From Stomoxys calcitrans (Eukaryota; Arthropoda; Insecta; Diptera; Muscidae), in the NCBI RefSeq assembly GCF_963082655.1, contig NC_081552.1:59748561-59812560 (forward strand): DNA of 64,000 nucleotides, in the 5' to 3' direction. The notes beneath the pieces were generated by a model, which was given only the letters and a program-made list of their open reading frames with translations, was not told the DNA's origin and made no database searches. The translations under genes were made by a program, and so were the position numbers. Shown piece after piece: positions 23,361 through 34,556 of the stretch. Every line of letters begins with the position of its first letter. The first letter of the stretch is position 1.

Positions 23361-24994
23361 GTATACCCACCACCGAAGGATGGGGGTATATTCATTTTGT
23401 CATTCCGTTTGCAACACATCGAAATATCCATTTCCGACCCTATAAAGTATATAAATTCTTGATCAGCGTAAAAATCTAAGACGATCTAGCCATGTAGGTC
23501 CGTCTGTCCGTCTGTCTGATGAAATCACGCTACTGTTTTTAAAAATAGAGATATTGAGCTGAAATTTTGCACAGATTCTTTTCTTTTGTCCATAAGCAGG
23601 TTAAGTTCGAAGATGGGCTATATCGGACTATATCTTGATATAGCCCCCATATAGACCGATCCTCCGATTTAGGGTCTAAGGCCCATAAAAGCCACATTTA
23701 TTACCCGATTTTGCTGAAATTTGGAACAGAAAGTTATGTTAGGCCACTCGACATCCTTCCTTAATTTGGCCCAGATCGGTTCAGATTTCGATATAGCTGC
23801 CATATAGACCGATCCGCCAATTTAGGGTCTAAGGCCTCTAAAAGCCACATTTATTATCCGATTTTGCTGAAATTTAGGACAGAGAGTTATCTTAGGCCAC
23901 CCAACATCCTACGTCAATTTGGCCCAGATCGGTTCTGATTTCGATATAGCTGCCATAAAGACCGATCCGCCAATTTAGGGTCTAAGGCCCATAAAAGCCA
24001 CATTTATTATCCGATTTTGCTGAAATTTGGGACAGAGAGTTATGTTAGGCCACTCGACATCCTTCGTCAATTTGGCCCAGATCGGTTCAGATTTGGATAT
24101 AGCTGCCATATAGACCGATCTCTCGATTTAAGGTCTTGCGCCCATAAAAGGCGCATTTATTGTCCGATGTCGTCGAAATTTTTGACAGTGAGATAAGTTA
24201 AGGCCCTTGACATACTTTTGCAATATGGCATAGATCGGTCCAGATTTGGATATAGCTGCCATATAGACCGATCTCTCGATTTTAAATTTTGGGGCCATAA
24301 AAGGCGCATTTATTATCCCATGTCTCCGAAATTAGGGAGAGTAGTGTTTGGACCTTCGACATCCTTCTTCAATTTGGCTCAGATCGGTCCAGATTTGAAT
24401 ATAGACCGATCTCTAGATTTAAGGTTTTGGTTCAATAAAAGGTGCATTGATTATCCGATGTCGCCCAAATTTCGGATAGTGAGTTGTGTTGGGCCCTTCG
24501 ACTTTCTTTTTCAATTTGGCTTAGATCAGTTCAGATCTGGATATAGCTGTCATATAGATCGATATCTCTATTTAAGGTTTAGGGGTCCAAAAAAGTCGCA
24601 TTTATAATCCGATTTCATCGAAATTTGAGTTATGTTAGGCTCTTCGAGTTTTTTCTGCAACTTGGCCCAAAGCGGTGCAGATTTGGATTTAGCTGCCATA
24701 TAGTCTTGGCCACATAAAAGGCGCATTTATAATCCGATTTCACTGAAATTTAACACTGTGACTTATGTTAGGCTTTTCGACATCCGTGTCGTATATGGTT
24801 CAGATCGGTTTATTGAACAATGATTTGTACTTCCTAGTATTTGGTTCAAATCGGAACATATATCGATATAGCTGCTATGGGACATAAGATATGCATTTTT
24901 CATCGAATTTTGACGAAAGGTGTTTTACATATATACCCGAGGTGGTGGGTATCCAAAGTTCGGCCCGGCCGAACTTAACGCCTTTTTACTTGTT
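23361..24994 (+). mobile_element. DINE family B, complete
   Basis: TATACCCACCACCGAAGGATG 5' end, (TA), core, GTCCGTCTGTCCGTCTGTC, about eight B-type units of 153 bp, then CCCGAGGTGGTGGG, hairpin and TTTTTACTTGTT. Confidence 0.9.
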
Positions 24995-25060
24995 ACTTTT
25001 GGGGTCGTATCTATTATGAAGTAAAGCCTCATTTTTAGGTTTTTGTTTCATACCGCCGAA

Positions 25061-25400
25061 TTTTCGGAATTTATTCTGGCTCCTGAGCAATTCGATTCGC
25101 TACAAACTACCAAAGATATTTTCGTTCCCTATTTTTGGATTAAAATCTTCCGCGATTTTAATATCATGGGCTAGAAAGCGGTCATATTTCTTTGAAGGCG
25201 CTCGTAGAAAATATCCGTGGTCTGCTCGTCCTCGTCTTTCGTTGGGCATGAGCAGAAATAAGGTTTACGTTGAAGAATTTGGCCTTTATGCTGATAATGG
25301 CTAGCCTCTCATCCACCGGGCTCGAATCCAATGAAGTTCACGCCGAATAAGCTCATAAATTAGGTGAACATGCTAGGTCGTCAAAATTAAATTTTATTTC
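25061..25400 (-). pseudogene. LINE copy 1, endonuclease region
   Basis: The minus strand encodes, across frames, IKAKFFNVNLISAHAP, DEQTTDIFYERLQRNYDRF and HDIKIAEDFNPKIGNE. These correspond to the APE-type endonuclease of non-LTR elements, whose D-F-N block is degraded here. It is the upstream continuation of 20520-21430. Confidence 0.65.
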
Positions 25401-25458
25401 AATTTAAAATGCACAATTTCGCCTAAATTACTTCGTGCGTTTGCAAAGGTCCTTAAAT

Positions 25459-25482
25459 TTAAAAAAAAAAAAAAAAAAAAAA
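25459..25482. repeat. A24 homopolymer
   Basis: An uninterrupted A run that directly abuts the 3' terminus of the inverted family-A DINE at 25483. Could be an insertion target or the tail of a lost retroposon. Confidence 0.7.
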
Positions 25483-26020
25483 ACAAGTAAGAGCGTGCTA
25501 AGCTCGGCCGGGCCGAATCTTATATACCTCCACCATGGATAGGATTTGTCGAGTTCTTTTCCCGGCATCTCTTCTTAGGCAAAAAAGGATATAAGAAAAG
25601 AGTTACTCTGCTATTAAAACGATATCAAGATATGGTCCGGTTTGGACCACAATTATATTATATGTTGGAGACTTGTGTAAAATGTCAGCCAATTCGAATA
25701 AGAATTGCCCTCTTTGGGGGCTCAAGAAGTAAAATAGAGAGATCGATTTATATGGGAGCTGTATCGGGCTATAGACCGATTCAGACCATTAAAAACAAGT
25801 ATGTTGATGGTCAAGAGAGGATCTGTCTTACAAAATTTCACGCAAATCGGATAATAATTGCGACCTCTAGAGGCTCACGAAGTCAAGATTCCAGATCGGT
25901 TTATATGGCAGCTATATTAGGTTATGAACCGATTTAAAGCTTATTTGACACAGTTGTTGAAAGAAAAAATAGAAAACATAATGCAAAATTTCAGCCAAAT
26001 CAGATTTCATCAGCCAAATC
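25483..26020 (-). mobile_element. DINE family A, lacks 5' half
   Basis: Inverted 3' end with hairpin (GCTCGGCCGGGCCGAA) and about two repeat units, then loss of similarity after CAGCCAAATCAGATTTC. Core, microsatellite and 5' end are missing. Confidence 0.8.
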
Positions 26021-26182
26021 ATTTCAAGATTCCCTAATTAAGAAAGGTTTCGAATTTTTGTCAACATTTTGGAATTTTACTGTTCAATTTACAACACAGT
26101 TTCTTAAGTACCCTCTAGGAAACTCATTATTCATAAAGCTTTGACATAACAAAAGCATTTCAATTCGAAATTTTGAGCAAAA
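26021..26182. other. Short low-copy spacer
   Basis: No recognisable feature between two inverted family-A copies. Confidence 0.4.
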
Positions 26183-27155
26183 ACAAATAAAAGCGTGCTA
26201 AGTTCGGCCGGGCCGAATCTTATATACCCTTCACCATGGATCGCATTTGTCGAGTACTTTTCCCGGCATCACTTCTTAGGCAAAAAAGGATATAAGAAAA
26301 GATTTGATCTGCTATTAGAGCGATATCAAGATATGGTCCGGTTTGAATTATATGTTGGAGACCTGTGTAAAATGTCAGCCATTCGAATAAGAATAGAGAG
26401 ATAGATTTATATGTGAGCTATATCGGGCTATAGACCGATTCAGACCATAATAAACACGTATGTTGATGGTCATCAGAGAATCCGTCGTACAAAATTTCAT
26501 GCAAATCAGATAATAATTGCGGCCTCTAGAGGCTCAAGAAGTCAAAATCCCTGATCGGTTTATATGGCATCTATATCAGGTTATTTCCCCATTTGAACCA
26601 TACTTGGCACAGTTGTTGGGTACTATAACAAAATACTACGTGCAAAAATTCATTCCAATCGGATAAGAATTGAGCCTTCTAGAGGCTCAAGAAATCAAGA
26701 CCCAAGATCGGTTTATATGGCAGCTATATCAGGTTATGGACCGATTTGAACCATACTTAACACAATTGTTGGATATCGTAACAAAACACGTCGTACAAAA
26801 TTTCATTCCAATCGGATAAGAATTGCGCACTCTAGAGGCTCAAGAAGTTAAGACCCAAGATCGGTTTATATGACAGCTATATCAAAACATGGACCGATAT
26901 GCCCCATTTACAATACCAACCGACCTACACTAATACGAAGTATTTGTACAAAATTTCATGCGGCTAGCTTTACTCCTTCGGAAAATAACGTGCTTTCGAC
27001 AGACAGACGGACGGACATAGCTAGATCGACATAAAATGTCGCAACGATCTAAAATATATATACTTTATGGGGTTTTAGACGAATATTTCGAGTAGTTACA
27101 AACAGAATGACGAAAAAAGTATACCCCCATCCTATGGTGGAGGGTTATAAAAAAA
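26183..27155 (-). mobile_element. DINE family A, complete
   Basis: From AAACAAATAAAAGCGTGC and hairpin to GGTGGAGGGTTATAAAAA, with internal deletion near 26345-26395, about five repeat units, a short GACAGACAGACGGACGG tract and core. Confidence 0.85.
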
Positions 27156-27649
27156 CAATCTTGTGAACCCACTACCAAAAATTCAACTTAAAATTTACAA
27201 TAATGAACTAGTTGAACGGCACATGTGTACTGTATGTACATAATTTCTGTCAAATCAGCCAAAAATTGAAGACCAGTAAGGAGATCAGTTTAAGTGGGAG
27301 CTAAGTCACGTTATACATCGCTCGAGACCACATTTAGCACGCATGTTGGAAGTCATATCAGAACGCTACATACAACATTTCAGCCAAATCGGATAACAAC
27401 TGCTGCTTCCACGGGCTTAAGAAGTCAAATCGGGAGATCGGTTTATTTGGAAGCTATATCTAAATCTGAACCGATATGGTCCATTTGCAATCCCTTACGA
27501 CCTACGTCGATACTAAGTATCTCTGAAAGATTTGATAGGACTAGCTTTACGCTTTCGACGTCTATCGTGATTTCGACAAACGGGCGGACATGGATAGATC
27601 GACTCAGAATATCGAGACGATCAAAAATAAATATACTTTATGGGGTTGC
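27156..27649 (-). mobile_element. DINE family C, 5' end missing
   Basis: Begins with TTGTGAACCCACTACC (hairpin lost). It contains family-C repeats and a core with GACAAACGGGCGGACATGG and TATACTTTATGGGG, then switches abruptly to family-B sequence in the opposite orientation. Confidence 0.55.
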
Positions 27650-28134
27650 GCCTTCTATGTCGCTGAAATTTAGGACAGTGAGTTAAGTTAAGCCCCTTGA
27701 CATACTTCTGTATTATCGCACAGATCGGTCCAGATTTGGATATAGCTGCCATATAGACCGATCCTCCGATTTGGGGTCTTAGGCCCATAAAAGGTGCATT
27801 TATTGTCCGATGTCGCAGAATTTAGGACAGTGAGTTAAGTTAAGCCCCTTGACATACTTCTGTATTATCGCACAGATCGGTCCAGATTTGGATATAGCTG
27901 CCATATAGACCGATCTCTCGGTTTTAGGTTTTGGGGCATTAAAAACGCATTTATTGTCCGATGTTGCCGAAATTGTGGACAAAGAGTTAAGTTAAGCCCC
28001 TCCACATATTTTTGCTATGGGACATAAGGTATGAGTTTTGCACCGGATTTTGACGAAAGGTGGTTTACATATATACCCGAGGTGGTGGGTATCCAAAGTT
28101 CGGCCCGGCCGAACTTACCGCCTTTTTACTAGTT
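27650..28134 (+). mobile_element. DINE family B, 3' half
   Basis: Starts inside a B repeat (GTCGCTGAAATTTAGGACAG) and runs to a complete 3' terminus with hairpin. The last 320 bp are almost identical to 4240-4570, so both belong to one subfamily. Confidence 0.8.
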
Positions 28135-28540
28135 CTACACTGTAGTACCTCTTATTTAAACCCCACATTGCAATGGTCAGCAAAAGTCCTTCTTGGGGTG
28201 TGGTGGACCCCCAGACTCTTGGTCCCAAATGTGAAAGTCAATTTCGTGCTCTATTCCCAAAGATTTTTCATTTAAGATCCATATTGCCATGATCGGTAAA
28301 TATGTCCGATTTGAGGGGTTTTATAGTGGTGTGGTGACCCACGAAACACTTAGTTCCGCAATTTGATATCAGATTCGTTTTCTACTCCCAAATACCTTTA
28401 ATTTTAGTCACATATTGTAGTGGTTGGTCTATAAATCCGTTTGCTGGGTATTGGCGGTGGGCGGCTCTCCTAGGCATCCCACCCCAAAATTTGATACCAA
28501 ATATTTTGCTTTTAGATCCTTCCTATATTCCTATATTTTA
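28135..28540 (-). mobile_element. Helitron-like family D, fragment
   Basis: About three inverted internal repeats (CATATTGC.ATGGTC..., GATATCAGATTCG, TACTCCCAAATACC, AAATATGTCCGATTTGAGGGG). No terminus. Confidence 0.6.
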
Positions 28541-30064
28541 TTTTTATACCCTCCACCATAAGATGGGGGGTATACTAATTTCGTCATTCTGTTTGTAACT
28601 ACTCGAAATATTCGTCTGAGACCCCATAAAGTATATATATTCTTGATCGTCGTGACATTTTATGTCGATCTAGCCATGTCCGTCCGTCTGTCCGTCCGTC
28701 CGTCCGTCCGTCCGTCCGTCCGTCCGTCCGTCCGTCCGTCTGTCTGTCGAAAGCACGCTAACTTCCGAAGGAGTAAAGCTAGCCGCTTGAAATTTTGCAC
28801 AAATACTTCTTATTAGTGTAGGTCGGTTGGTATTGTAAATGGGCCATATCGATCCATGTTTTGATATAGCTGCCATATAAACCGATCTTGGGTCTTGACT
28901 TCTTGAGCCTCTAGAGTGCGCAATTCTTATCCGATTTGGCTGAAAGTTTGCACGACGTGTTTTGTTATGATATCCAACAACTGCGCCAAGTATAGTTCAA
29001 ATCGGTCGATAACCTGATATAGCTGCCATATAAACCGATCTTGGGTCTTGACTTCTTGAGCCTCTAGCGTGCGCAATTCTTATCCGATCAGAATGAAATT
29101 TTGCACGACGTGTTTTGTTATGACATCCAACAACTGTGCCAAGTATGGTTCAAATCAGTCCATAACCTGATATAGCTGCCATATAAACCGATCTTGGGTC
29201 TTGACTTCTTGAGCCTCTAGAGTGCGCAATTCTTATCCGATTGGGATGAAATTTTGCACGACGTGTTTTATTGTGATATCCAACAACTGTGCCTAGTACG
29301 GTTCAAATCGGTCCATAACGTGATATAGCTGCCATATAAACCGATCTTGGGTCTTGACTTCTTGAGCCTCTAGAGGGCGCAATTCTCATCCGAATGGAAT
29401 GGAATTTCGCAAGACGTCTTTTGTTATGATATCCAACAACTGTGCCAAGTATGATTGAAATCGGTCCATAACCTGATATAGCTGCCATATAAACCGATCT
29501 GGGGATTTGACTTCTTGAGCCTCTAGAGGGCACAATTCTTATCCGATTTGGCTGAAATTTTGCATGACGTATTTTATTTTTACTTTCAACAACTGTATCA
29601 AATAAGGTTCAAATCGGTTCATTACCTGATACAGCTGCCATATAAACCGATCTGGGATCTTGACTTCTTGACCCCTATAGGTCGCAATTATTATCCGATA
29701 TGCCTGAAATTTTGTACGACGGATCCTCTCATGACCATGAACAAACGTATTTATTATGGTCTGAATCGGTCTATAGCCCGATACAGATCCCATATAAATC
29801 GTTCTCTCTATTTTACTTCGTGAGCCCCAATGGGCGCCAATTCTTATACGAATTGGCTGAAATTTTACACAGGTCTCCAACATATAATTTAATTGTGGTC
29901 CGAACCGGACCATATCATGATATCGTTTTAATAGCAGAGAAACTCTTTTTTTATATCCTTTTTTGCCTAAGAAGAGATGCCGGGAAAAGAACTCGACAAA
30001 TGCGATCCATGGTGGAGGGTATATAAGATTCGGCCCGGCCGAACTTAGCACGCTTTTACTTGTT
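28541..30064 (+). mobile_element. DINE family A, complete (young copy)
   Basis: TATACCCTCCACCATAAG 5' end, (TA)n, core, a long (CCGT)n tract near 28678-28742, and five to seven units whose GAGCCTCTAG landmark recurs every 153 bp (28911, 29064, 29217, 29370, 29523). It ends with a perfect hairpin and CTTTTACTTGTT. Inverted near-twin of 21684-23198. Confidence 0.92.
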
Positions 30065-30344
30065 CTTTATTCAAAGTACCGAGAGGTTGTCATAACAAAG
30101 ATACATGCTAATGATTAATTTTTACCACTCTGCCCTTCCTCTGTTCATGGCATGTTTTTAATTGGATCAACTAAATCCAATTGGATCAAACAATTTCAGT
30201 TGAAGACTGCCAGATGACGCAAATTTAAATATTAGTGCTACTCGCTTAGAGTGGATCATATGGTATGGTGGTTGTCTATGAAAAGTCATTCATAGATAAC
30301 CACCATATCATAAAATACCTATTAAATAGTCTTCATTTAGTCTT
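30065..30344. other. Low-copy spacer with a hairpin
   Basis: No gene. It contains the 23-bp imperfect inverted repeat listed separately. Confidence 0.5.
30260..30311. repeat. Hairpin: 23-bp arms, 6-nt loop
   Basis: ATGGTATGGTGGTTGTC... pairs with ...GATAACCACCATATCAT; 21 of 23 positions match and the loop is AAGTCA (30283-30288). Confidence 0.75.
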
Positions 30345-30643
30345 TTTTATACCCACCACCGAAGGATGGGGGTATATTCATTTTGTCATTTCGTTTGCAA
30401 CACATCGAAATATCCATTTCCGACCCTATAAGGTATATATATTCTTGATCTTGATCATAAAAATCTAAGACGATCTAGCCATGTCCGTCTGTCTGTTGAA
30501 ATCACGCTACAGTCTTTAAAAATAGAGGTATTGAGCAGAAATTTTGCACAGATTCTTTTTTTGTCCATAAGCAGATTAAGTTTGATGATGGGCTATATCG
30601 ATCGGCCGATTTAGGGTCTTAGGCCCACAAAAATGAACTTTTA
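30345..30643 (+). mobile_element. DINE family B, 5' part, cut by a gap
   Basis: B 5' end, (TA)n, a core with a duplicated TTGATC (TTGATCTTGATCAT) and GTCCGTCTGTCTG, then the start of the repeats, entering the N run. Confidence 0.8.
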
Positions 30644-30843
30644 NNNNNNNNNNNNNNNNNNNNNNNNNNNNNNNNNNNNNNNNNNNNNNNNNNNNNNNNN
30701 NNNNNNNNNNNNNNNNNNNNNNNNNNNNNNNNNNNNNNNNNNNNNNNNNNNNNNNNNNNNNNNNNNNNNNNNNNNNNNNNNNNNNNNNNNNNNNNNNNNN
30801 NNNNNNNNNNNNNNNNNNNNNNNNNNNNNNNNNNNNNNNNNNN
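30644..30843. other. Assembly gap (200 N)
   Basis: Exactly 200 undetermined bases, like the gap at 9204-9403. Family-B repeat precedes it and a different DINE-like element follows. Confidence 0.95.
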
Positions 30844-31258
30844 ACCAAATTTCTGCCAAACCAGGAAAAATTAAAACTTCTAGTCGCCGAACAAAGATAT
30901 CGAGAGATCGGTATTTATGTGAGCTACATCAGGTTGAAGATCGATTTGGACCATACTCGTCACAGTTATTGGAAGTAGTAAAAGAACGTTAAGTGCAAAA
31001 TCGAACAAAAATTGCGATTTTAGGGGCTCCAAGCGTGAAATGTCACGGTTGTTGGGAGTTGAAAAAGAACACCGCATGTAAAATTTTGGCCAAATCGGGC
31101 AAAAATTAAAGCTCAGGGTCTCAAAATTTCAAATCGGAAGATTGGTTTATGTATTTTTTTTCACTAGTACTGTACTAGATTGTCGAGACGATTACGAATA
31201 TATATATACTTCATGGGATCGAAAATCTTTATTTCGACATATATTGGTGGATATAAAA
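30844..31258 (-). mobile_element. Diverged DINE-like element (type F), partial
   Basis: Phrases such as GAGATCGGTATTTATGTGAGC, GCCAAATCGGGCAAAAATT and ATATATATACTTCATGGG, ending TTGGTGGATATAAAAA, fit an inverted, old DINE. No GC hairpin is visible, perhaps because it lies in the gap. Confidence 0.45.
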
Positions 31259-31286
31259 ATGGAGGTCATGCGTTTCCCTATTTACG

Positions 31287-31340
31287 AAAAAGTCAAACAA
31301 AGATGGCATTACACATGATGCCATCTTTGTTTGACTTTTT
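31287..31340. repeat. Perfect 23-bp hairpin, 8-nt loop
   Basis: AAAAAGTCAAACAAAGATGG... at 31287-31309 is exactly complementary to 31318-31340; the loop is TACACATG. Flanks are low-copy. Could be a small RNA precursor or the remains of a palindromic element; no evidence decides. Confidence 0.85.
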
Positions 31341-31447
31341 TCCTTCCCGTACCATTTAAGTTTCAATACATACAGCGACTCGAACGATTATTGCTTATAG
31401 CTAAAATCGATGGCTGAAGAGACACATCCAAAAATAATCAGCTTAAA

Positions 31448-32036
31448 AACAAGTAAAATTGTGCTAAGTTCGGCCGGGCCGAATCTTATATACCCTCCCC
31501 CATGGATCGCATTTGTCCAGTATTTAGGTTACTTCTGCTATTAGAGCGATATCAAGATATTGTTCGGTTTGGACCACAATTAAATTATATGTTGGAGACC
31601 TGTGTAAAATGTCAGCCAATTCCAATAAGAATTGGATATCATAACAAAACACGTCGTGCAAAATTTCATTCCAATCAGATAAGAATTGCGCACTCTATAG
31701 GCTCAAGAAGTCAAGACCCAAGATCGGTTTATATGGCAGCTATATCAAAACATCGACCGATATGGCCCATTTATAATACCAACCGACCTACGCTAATAAG
31801 AAGTATTTGTGCAAAATTTCAAGAGCCTAGCCTTACTCCTTCGGAAGTTAGCGTGCTTTCGACATACAGACGGACGGACGAACGGACAGACGGACGGACA
31901 TGGATAGATCGACATAAAATGTCGCGACGATCAGGAATATATATACTTTATGGGGTCTCAGACGAATATTTCGAGTAGTTACAAACAGAATGACGAAATT
32001 AATATACCCCCCATCCTATGGTGGAGGGTATAAAAA
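31448..32036 (-). mobile_element. DINE family A, short internally deleted copy
   Basis: Only 589 bp, but both ends are present: AACAAGTAAAATTGTGC with hairpin, and GGTGGAGGGTATAAAAA. Roughly one repeat unit remains between the 3' segment and the (GGAC)n/core segment; the join is at AGAATTGGATATCATAAC. Confidence 0.85.
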
Positions 32037-32903
32037 TATAAGGCTATGGCCCTTCAGGTATTTGTGGCAGCTTAAGTGACAATTGCTTGCTGCACGTGTC
32101 TGCATTGAAATAAGCCTCAAAAGCTCACAACATTACTAAGTCGTAGAGGCCTTTTTGATGTGGTTTCTCTACAAAACCTATTAGAAAATTAAAAGAAAGA
32201 AGCTTTAGTTCATCGACATTGTTATTGAATTTCTTCTTTGATTAAGAGATCATGGGAACTATAGAAAATAATTTTTATAATAATGACACGAAATTGTGGT
32301 TTGTTTCGAATAACTGCGAGATGCCATGTGAAATATGGCACCTAGTATTTAAATATTTATTGAATATGCACCATAATTGGCAAAATAATTTCAATATATT
32401 AAATGTATTTGTGGTCGCTGAGAAGTAAGCTGCTTAATAAAACCACAAGACCAGACACAGATTTTCTCAGAAAATCTTCCTTTGCAAGAGAAGGCATTAA
32501 GAGGGTTTTTACGAAACTTCTCGCTAATGGAAAGGGGTGGGTTTTGTGTGTAAACTTTTGCAAAGCGTTGCGTAAATATTGAAATTTATTATTTTCTGCT
32601 TGAATTCCTTTGGTTTTTGCTTCATAACGCCTCGCTGGTAATTTCCATAGCAAAAAGCCACCATATAAATGGCATCCTTCTTGGGCACCTAAAGAATCTC
32701 ATAAATCAGTCAAATATTTGAAAGGCAGCACTGTTGTAATGGAAATTCATTTCCATATTAACAAAGCTACAGGTGGAGGAGGTGTTTTCGACTGACGCCA
32801 TGTCATTTATATTGAATGTGGAACTTTGTGTTAAAATATTAAACAGATAGATGGAGTTAAGGTGATCCAGAAAATGCGATTTATGTATGTGTATCTTATA
32901 TAT
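32037..32903. other. Low-copy DNA without recognisable features
   Basis: About 870 bp with no match in the window. Short open frames on the minus strand (for example around 32400-32650) show no motif or splice context that I can support as coding. Confidence 0.5.
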
Positions 32904-33345
32904 AACAAGTAAAAGCGTTCTGAGTTCGACCGGGTCGAATCTTATATACCCTCCACCATAGATCGCATTTGTCGAGCTCTTTCCACGGTATCTCTTTTTA
33001 GGCAAACAAAGGATAAAAGAATATTAAATATTGGAGACCATAGTAGAAGTCATTTTGTAAAATTTCAGCCAAATCTAGTAAGAATTGCGCACTTAAGAGG
33101 CTGAAGAAGTAAATAGGGAGATCGATTTATAGGGGAGCTGTATTAGGCTATAAACCGATTCATGCCATATTCGACACGTATGTTAAAGGTCATGGGAGAA
33201 GCCGTTGTACAAAAGTTCAGCCAAATCAGATAATACTTGCGACCTCTAGAGGCTCAAGAAGTCAAGATCCCAGATCGGTTTATATGGCTACAAACAGAAT
33301 GACAAAATTAGTATACCCCCTTAATATGGTGGAGGGTATAAAAAT
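32904..33345 (-). mobile_element. DINE family A, core and microsatellite deleted
   Basis: AACAAGTAAAAGCGTTC and a mutated hairpin (GTTCGACCGGGTCGAA), A-type units, then a jump from TTTATATGGCT straight to ACAAACAGAATGAC and GGTGGAGGGTATAAAAA. The (GTCY)n, core and (TA)n are gone. Confidence 0.8.
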
Positions 33346-34495
33346 CAATTTGTGTTTGTTTGTAGGTCTGTTTGTTTGTGTGTTCCTTAAAGACTCAGAA
33401 ACGGCTGAACCGATTTTCTTGAAATTTTCACAGATGGTGCATAATGATCCCGTGGTGGAAATAGGGTACTATATTTTTTGATATCTGAAGGGGGGCGGAC
33501 CTTTCCGACCATGGCAATATGGGGCTCAAATGAGAGGTATTTACGAGTAGAATACGAATCTGATATCCAAATGAGGGACCACGTTTCCGGGGGTTGACCC
33601 CTTTCCCAAAACACCGCCCAAACATGACTTATTTACTGACCATGGGAATATGGGGTTTAAATAAAAGGTATTTGAATGCAGAATACGAATCTGACATCGA
33701 AATATGGGACCAAGTGTTTGGGGGCCGCCAAAAACAGTCCCCAAAGAGGACAAATTTACGACCATAGCAATATGGGGCTCAAATGAAAGGTCTTTGGGAA
33801 TAAAGCACCAATTTGATATCAATATTCGGGAAAAGTGTCTATGGGACAACCTCACCCTCACAACACCACCCAAATAGTAAGTATTTTCTGACTATTGATA
33901 TATGAGGCTCAAATAAGAAGTAGAACACGTATCCGATATATATTTTCAAGGCCAACTCACTGAGTGGCCGCCCATCGCCCAAAAACACCCCCCAAGCCGG
34001 TCATGATTGCCGACTTTAGAAAAATATGGGGCTCAAATTAAAGGTATGTGGGAGTAGACCGAGTATCTGATATCAACAACTGTCCAGCGCACGTCCCACA
34101 AACATAACAACCCCCAAATAGGACGTATTTGCTCACCAAGATAATTTGTGTCTTAAAGGGAGCGGAACTAAATATTCATAGTTTTTAGGGCCAATACCCC
34201 AAACCGGACATATCTGATGACTTTTGCAATAAGGAGTTTAAATGAGATTAGAAAACGAATTTGATATCCAAAAAACCACTCCCCAAAAAAACCCCTTAAT
34301 CGGGCATATTTACCTACCATGTCAATGTGGGGCTTAAATGAAAGGTATTGGGGGTATTGTTTGGCAAGCGATATACTTTTTTCGTAGCATGGTATTTCAC
34401 TAAAAGCTCTTTAATTGTCGAAAATTAATATTCCAAAGAAACTTTTGTTCCGCGTAAAGTAAAAGAAGGCGCAGCTGAGCGGGCCCGGGTCAGCT
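33340..34495 (+). mobile_element. Helitron-like family D, copy 1
   Basis: Begins TATAAAAATCAATTTGTG and GTTTGTTTGT, shared with the DINE-A end. It continues with the AACGGCTGAACCGATTTTC block, diverged 130-bp repeats (ATATGGGGCTCAAATG, TCTGATATC) and ends GCGGGCCCGGGTCAGCT. A CTRR-type 3' end and absence of target duplication would fit Helitrons. No protein encoded. Confidence 0.65.
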
Positions 34496-34556
34496 TTCAT
34501 ATTTACAAAAAAAAAAAAAAGTTATAGTCCTTCTTTTTCCAATTTTACAAGCATAT

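Larger units (their letters stand above)
21431..25060. mobile_element. Possible MITE, split by two DINE insertions
   Basis: Left piece 21431-21683 starts GCGGTATG; right piece 24995-25060 ends CATACCGCCGAA. LINE sequence resumes on both sides and TTTTCGG occurs at 21425-21431 and 25061-25067 as a possible target duplication. The AT-rich interior has a repeated phrase GGGTCTTTATTTCGTT. Short imperfect ends make this tentative. Family-A and family-B DINEs (21684-24994) occupy its middle. Confidence 0.35.

Noticed and set aside
28678..28745. Tandem CCGT/CTGT units that could suggest a CRISPR-like or satellite array
   Set aside because: It is the (GTCY)n microsatellite normal to DINE-1/mini-me elements, without spacers.
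32399..32653. 84-codon minus-strand frame in low-copy DNA
   Set aside because: No splice-site or motif support and AT-rich composition; chance frame more likely.
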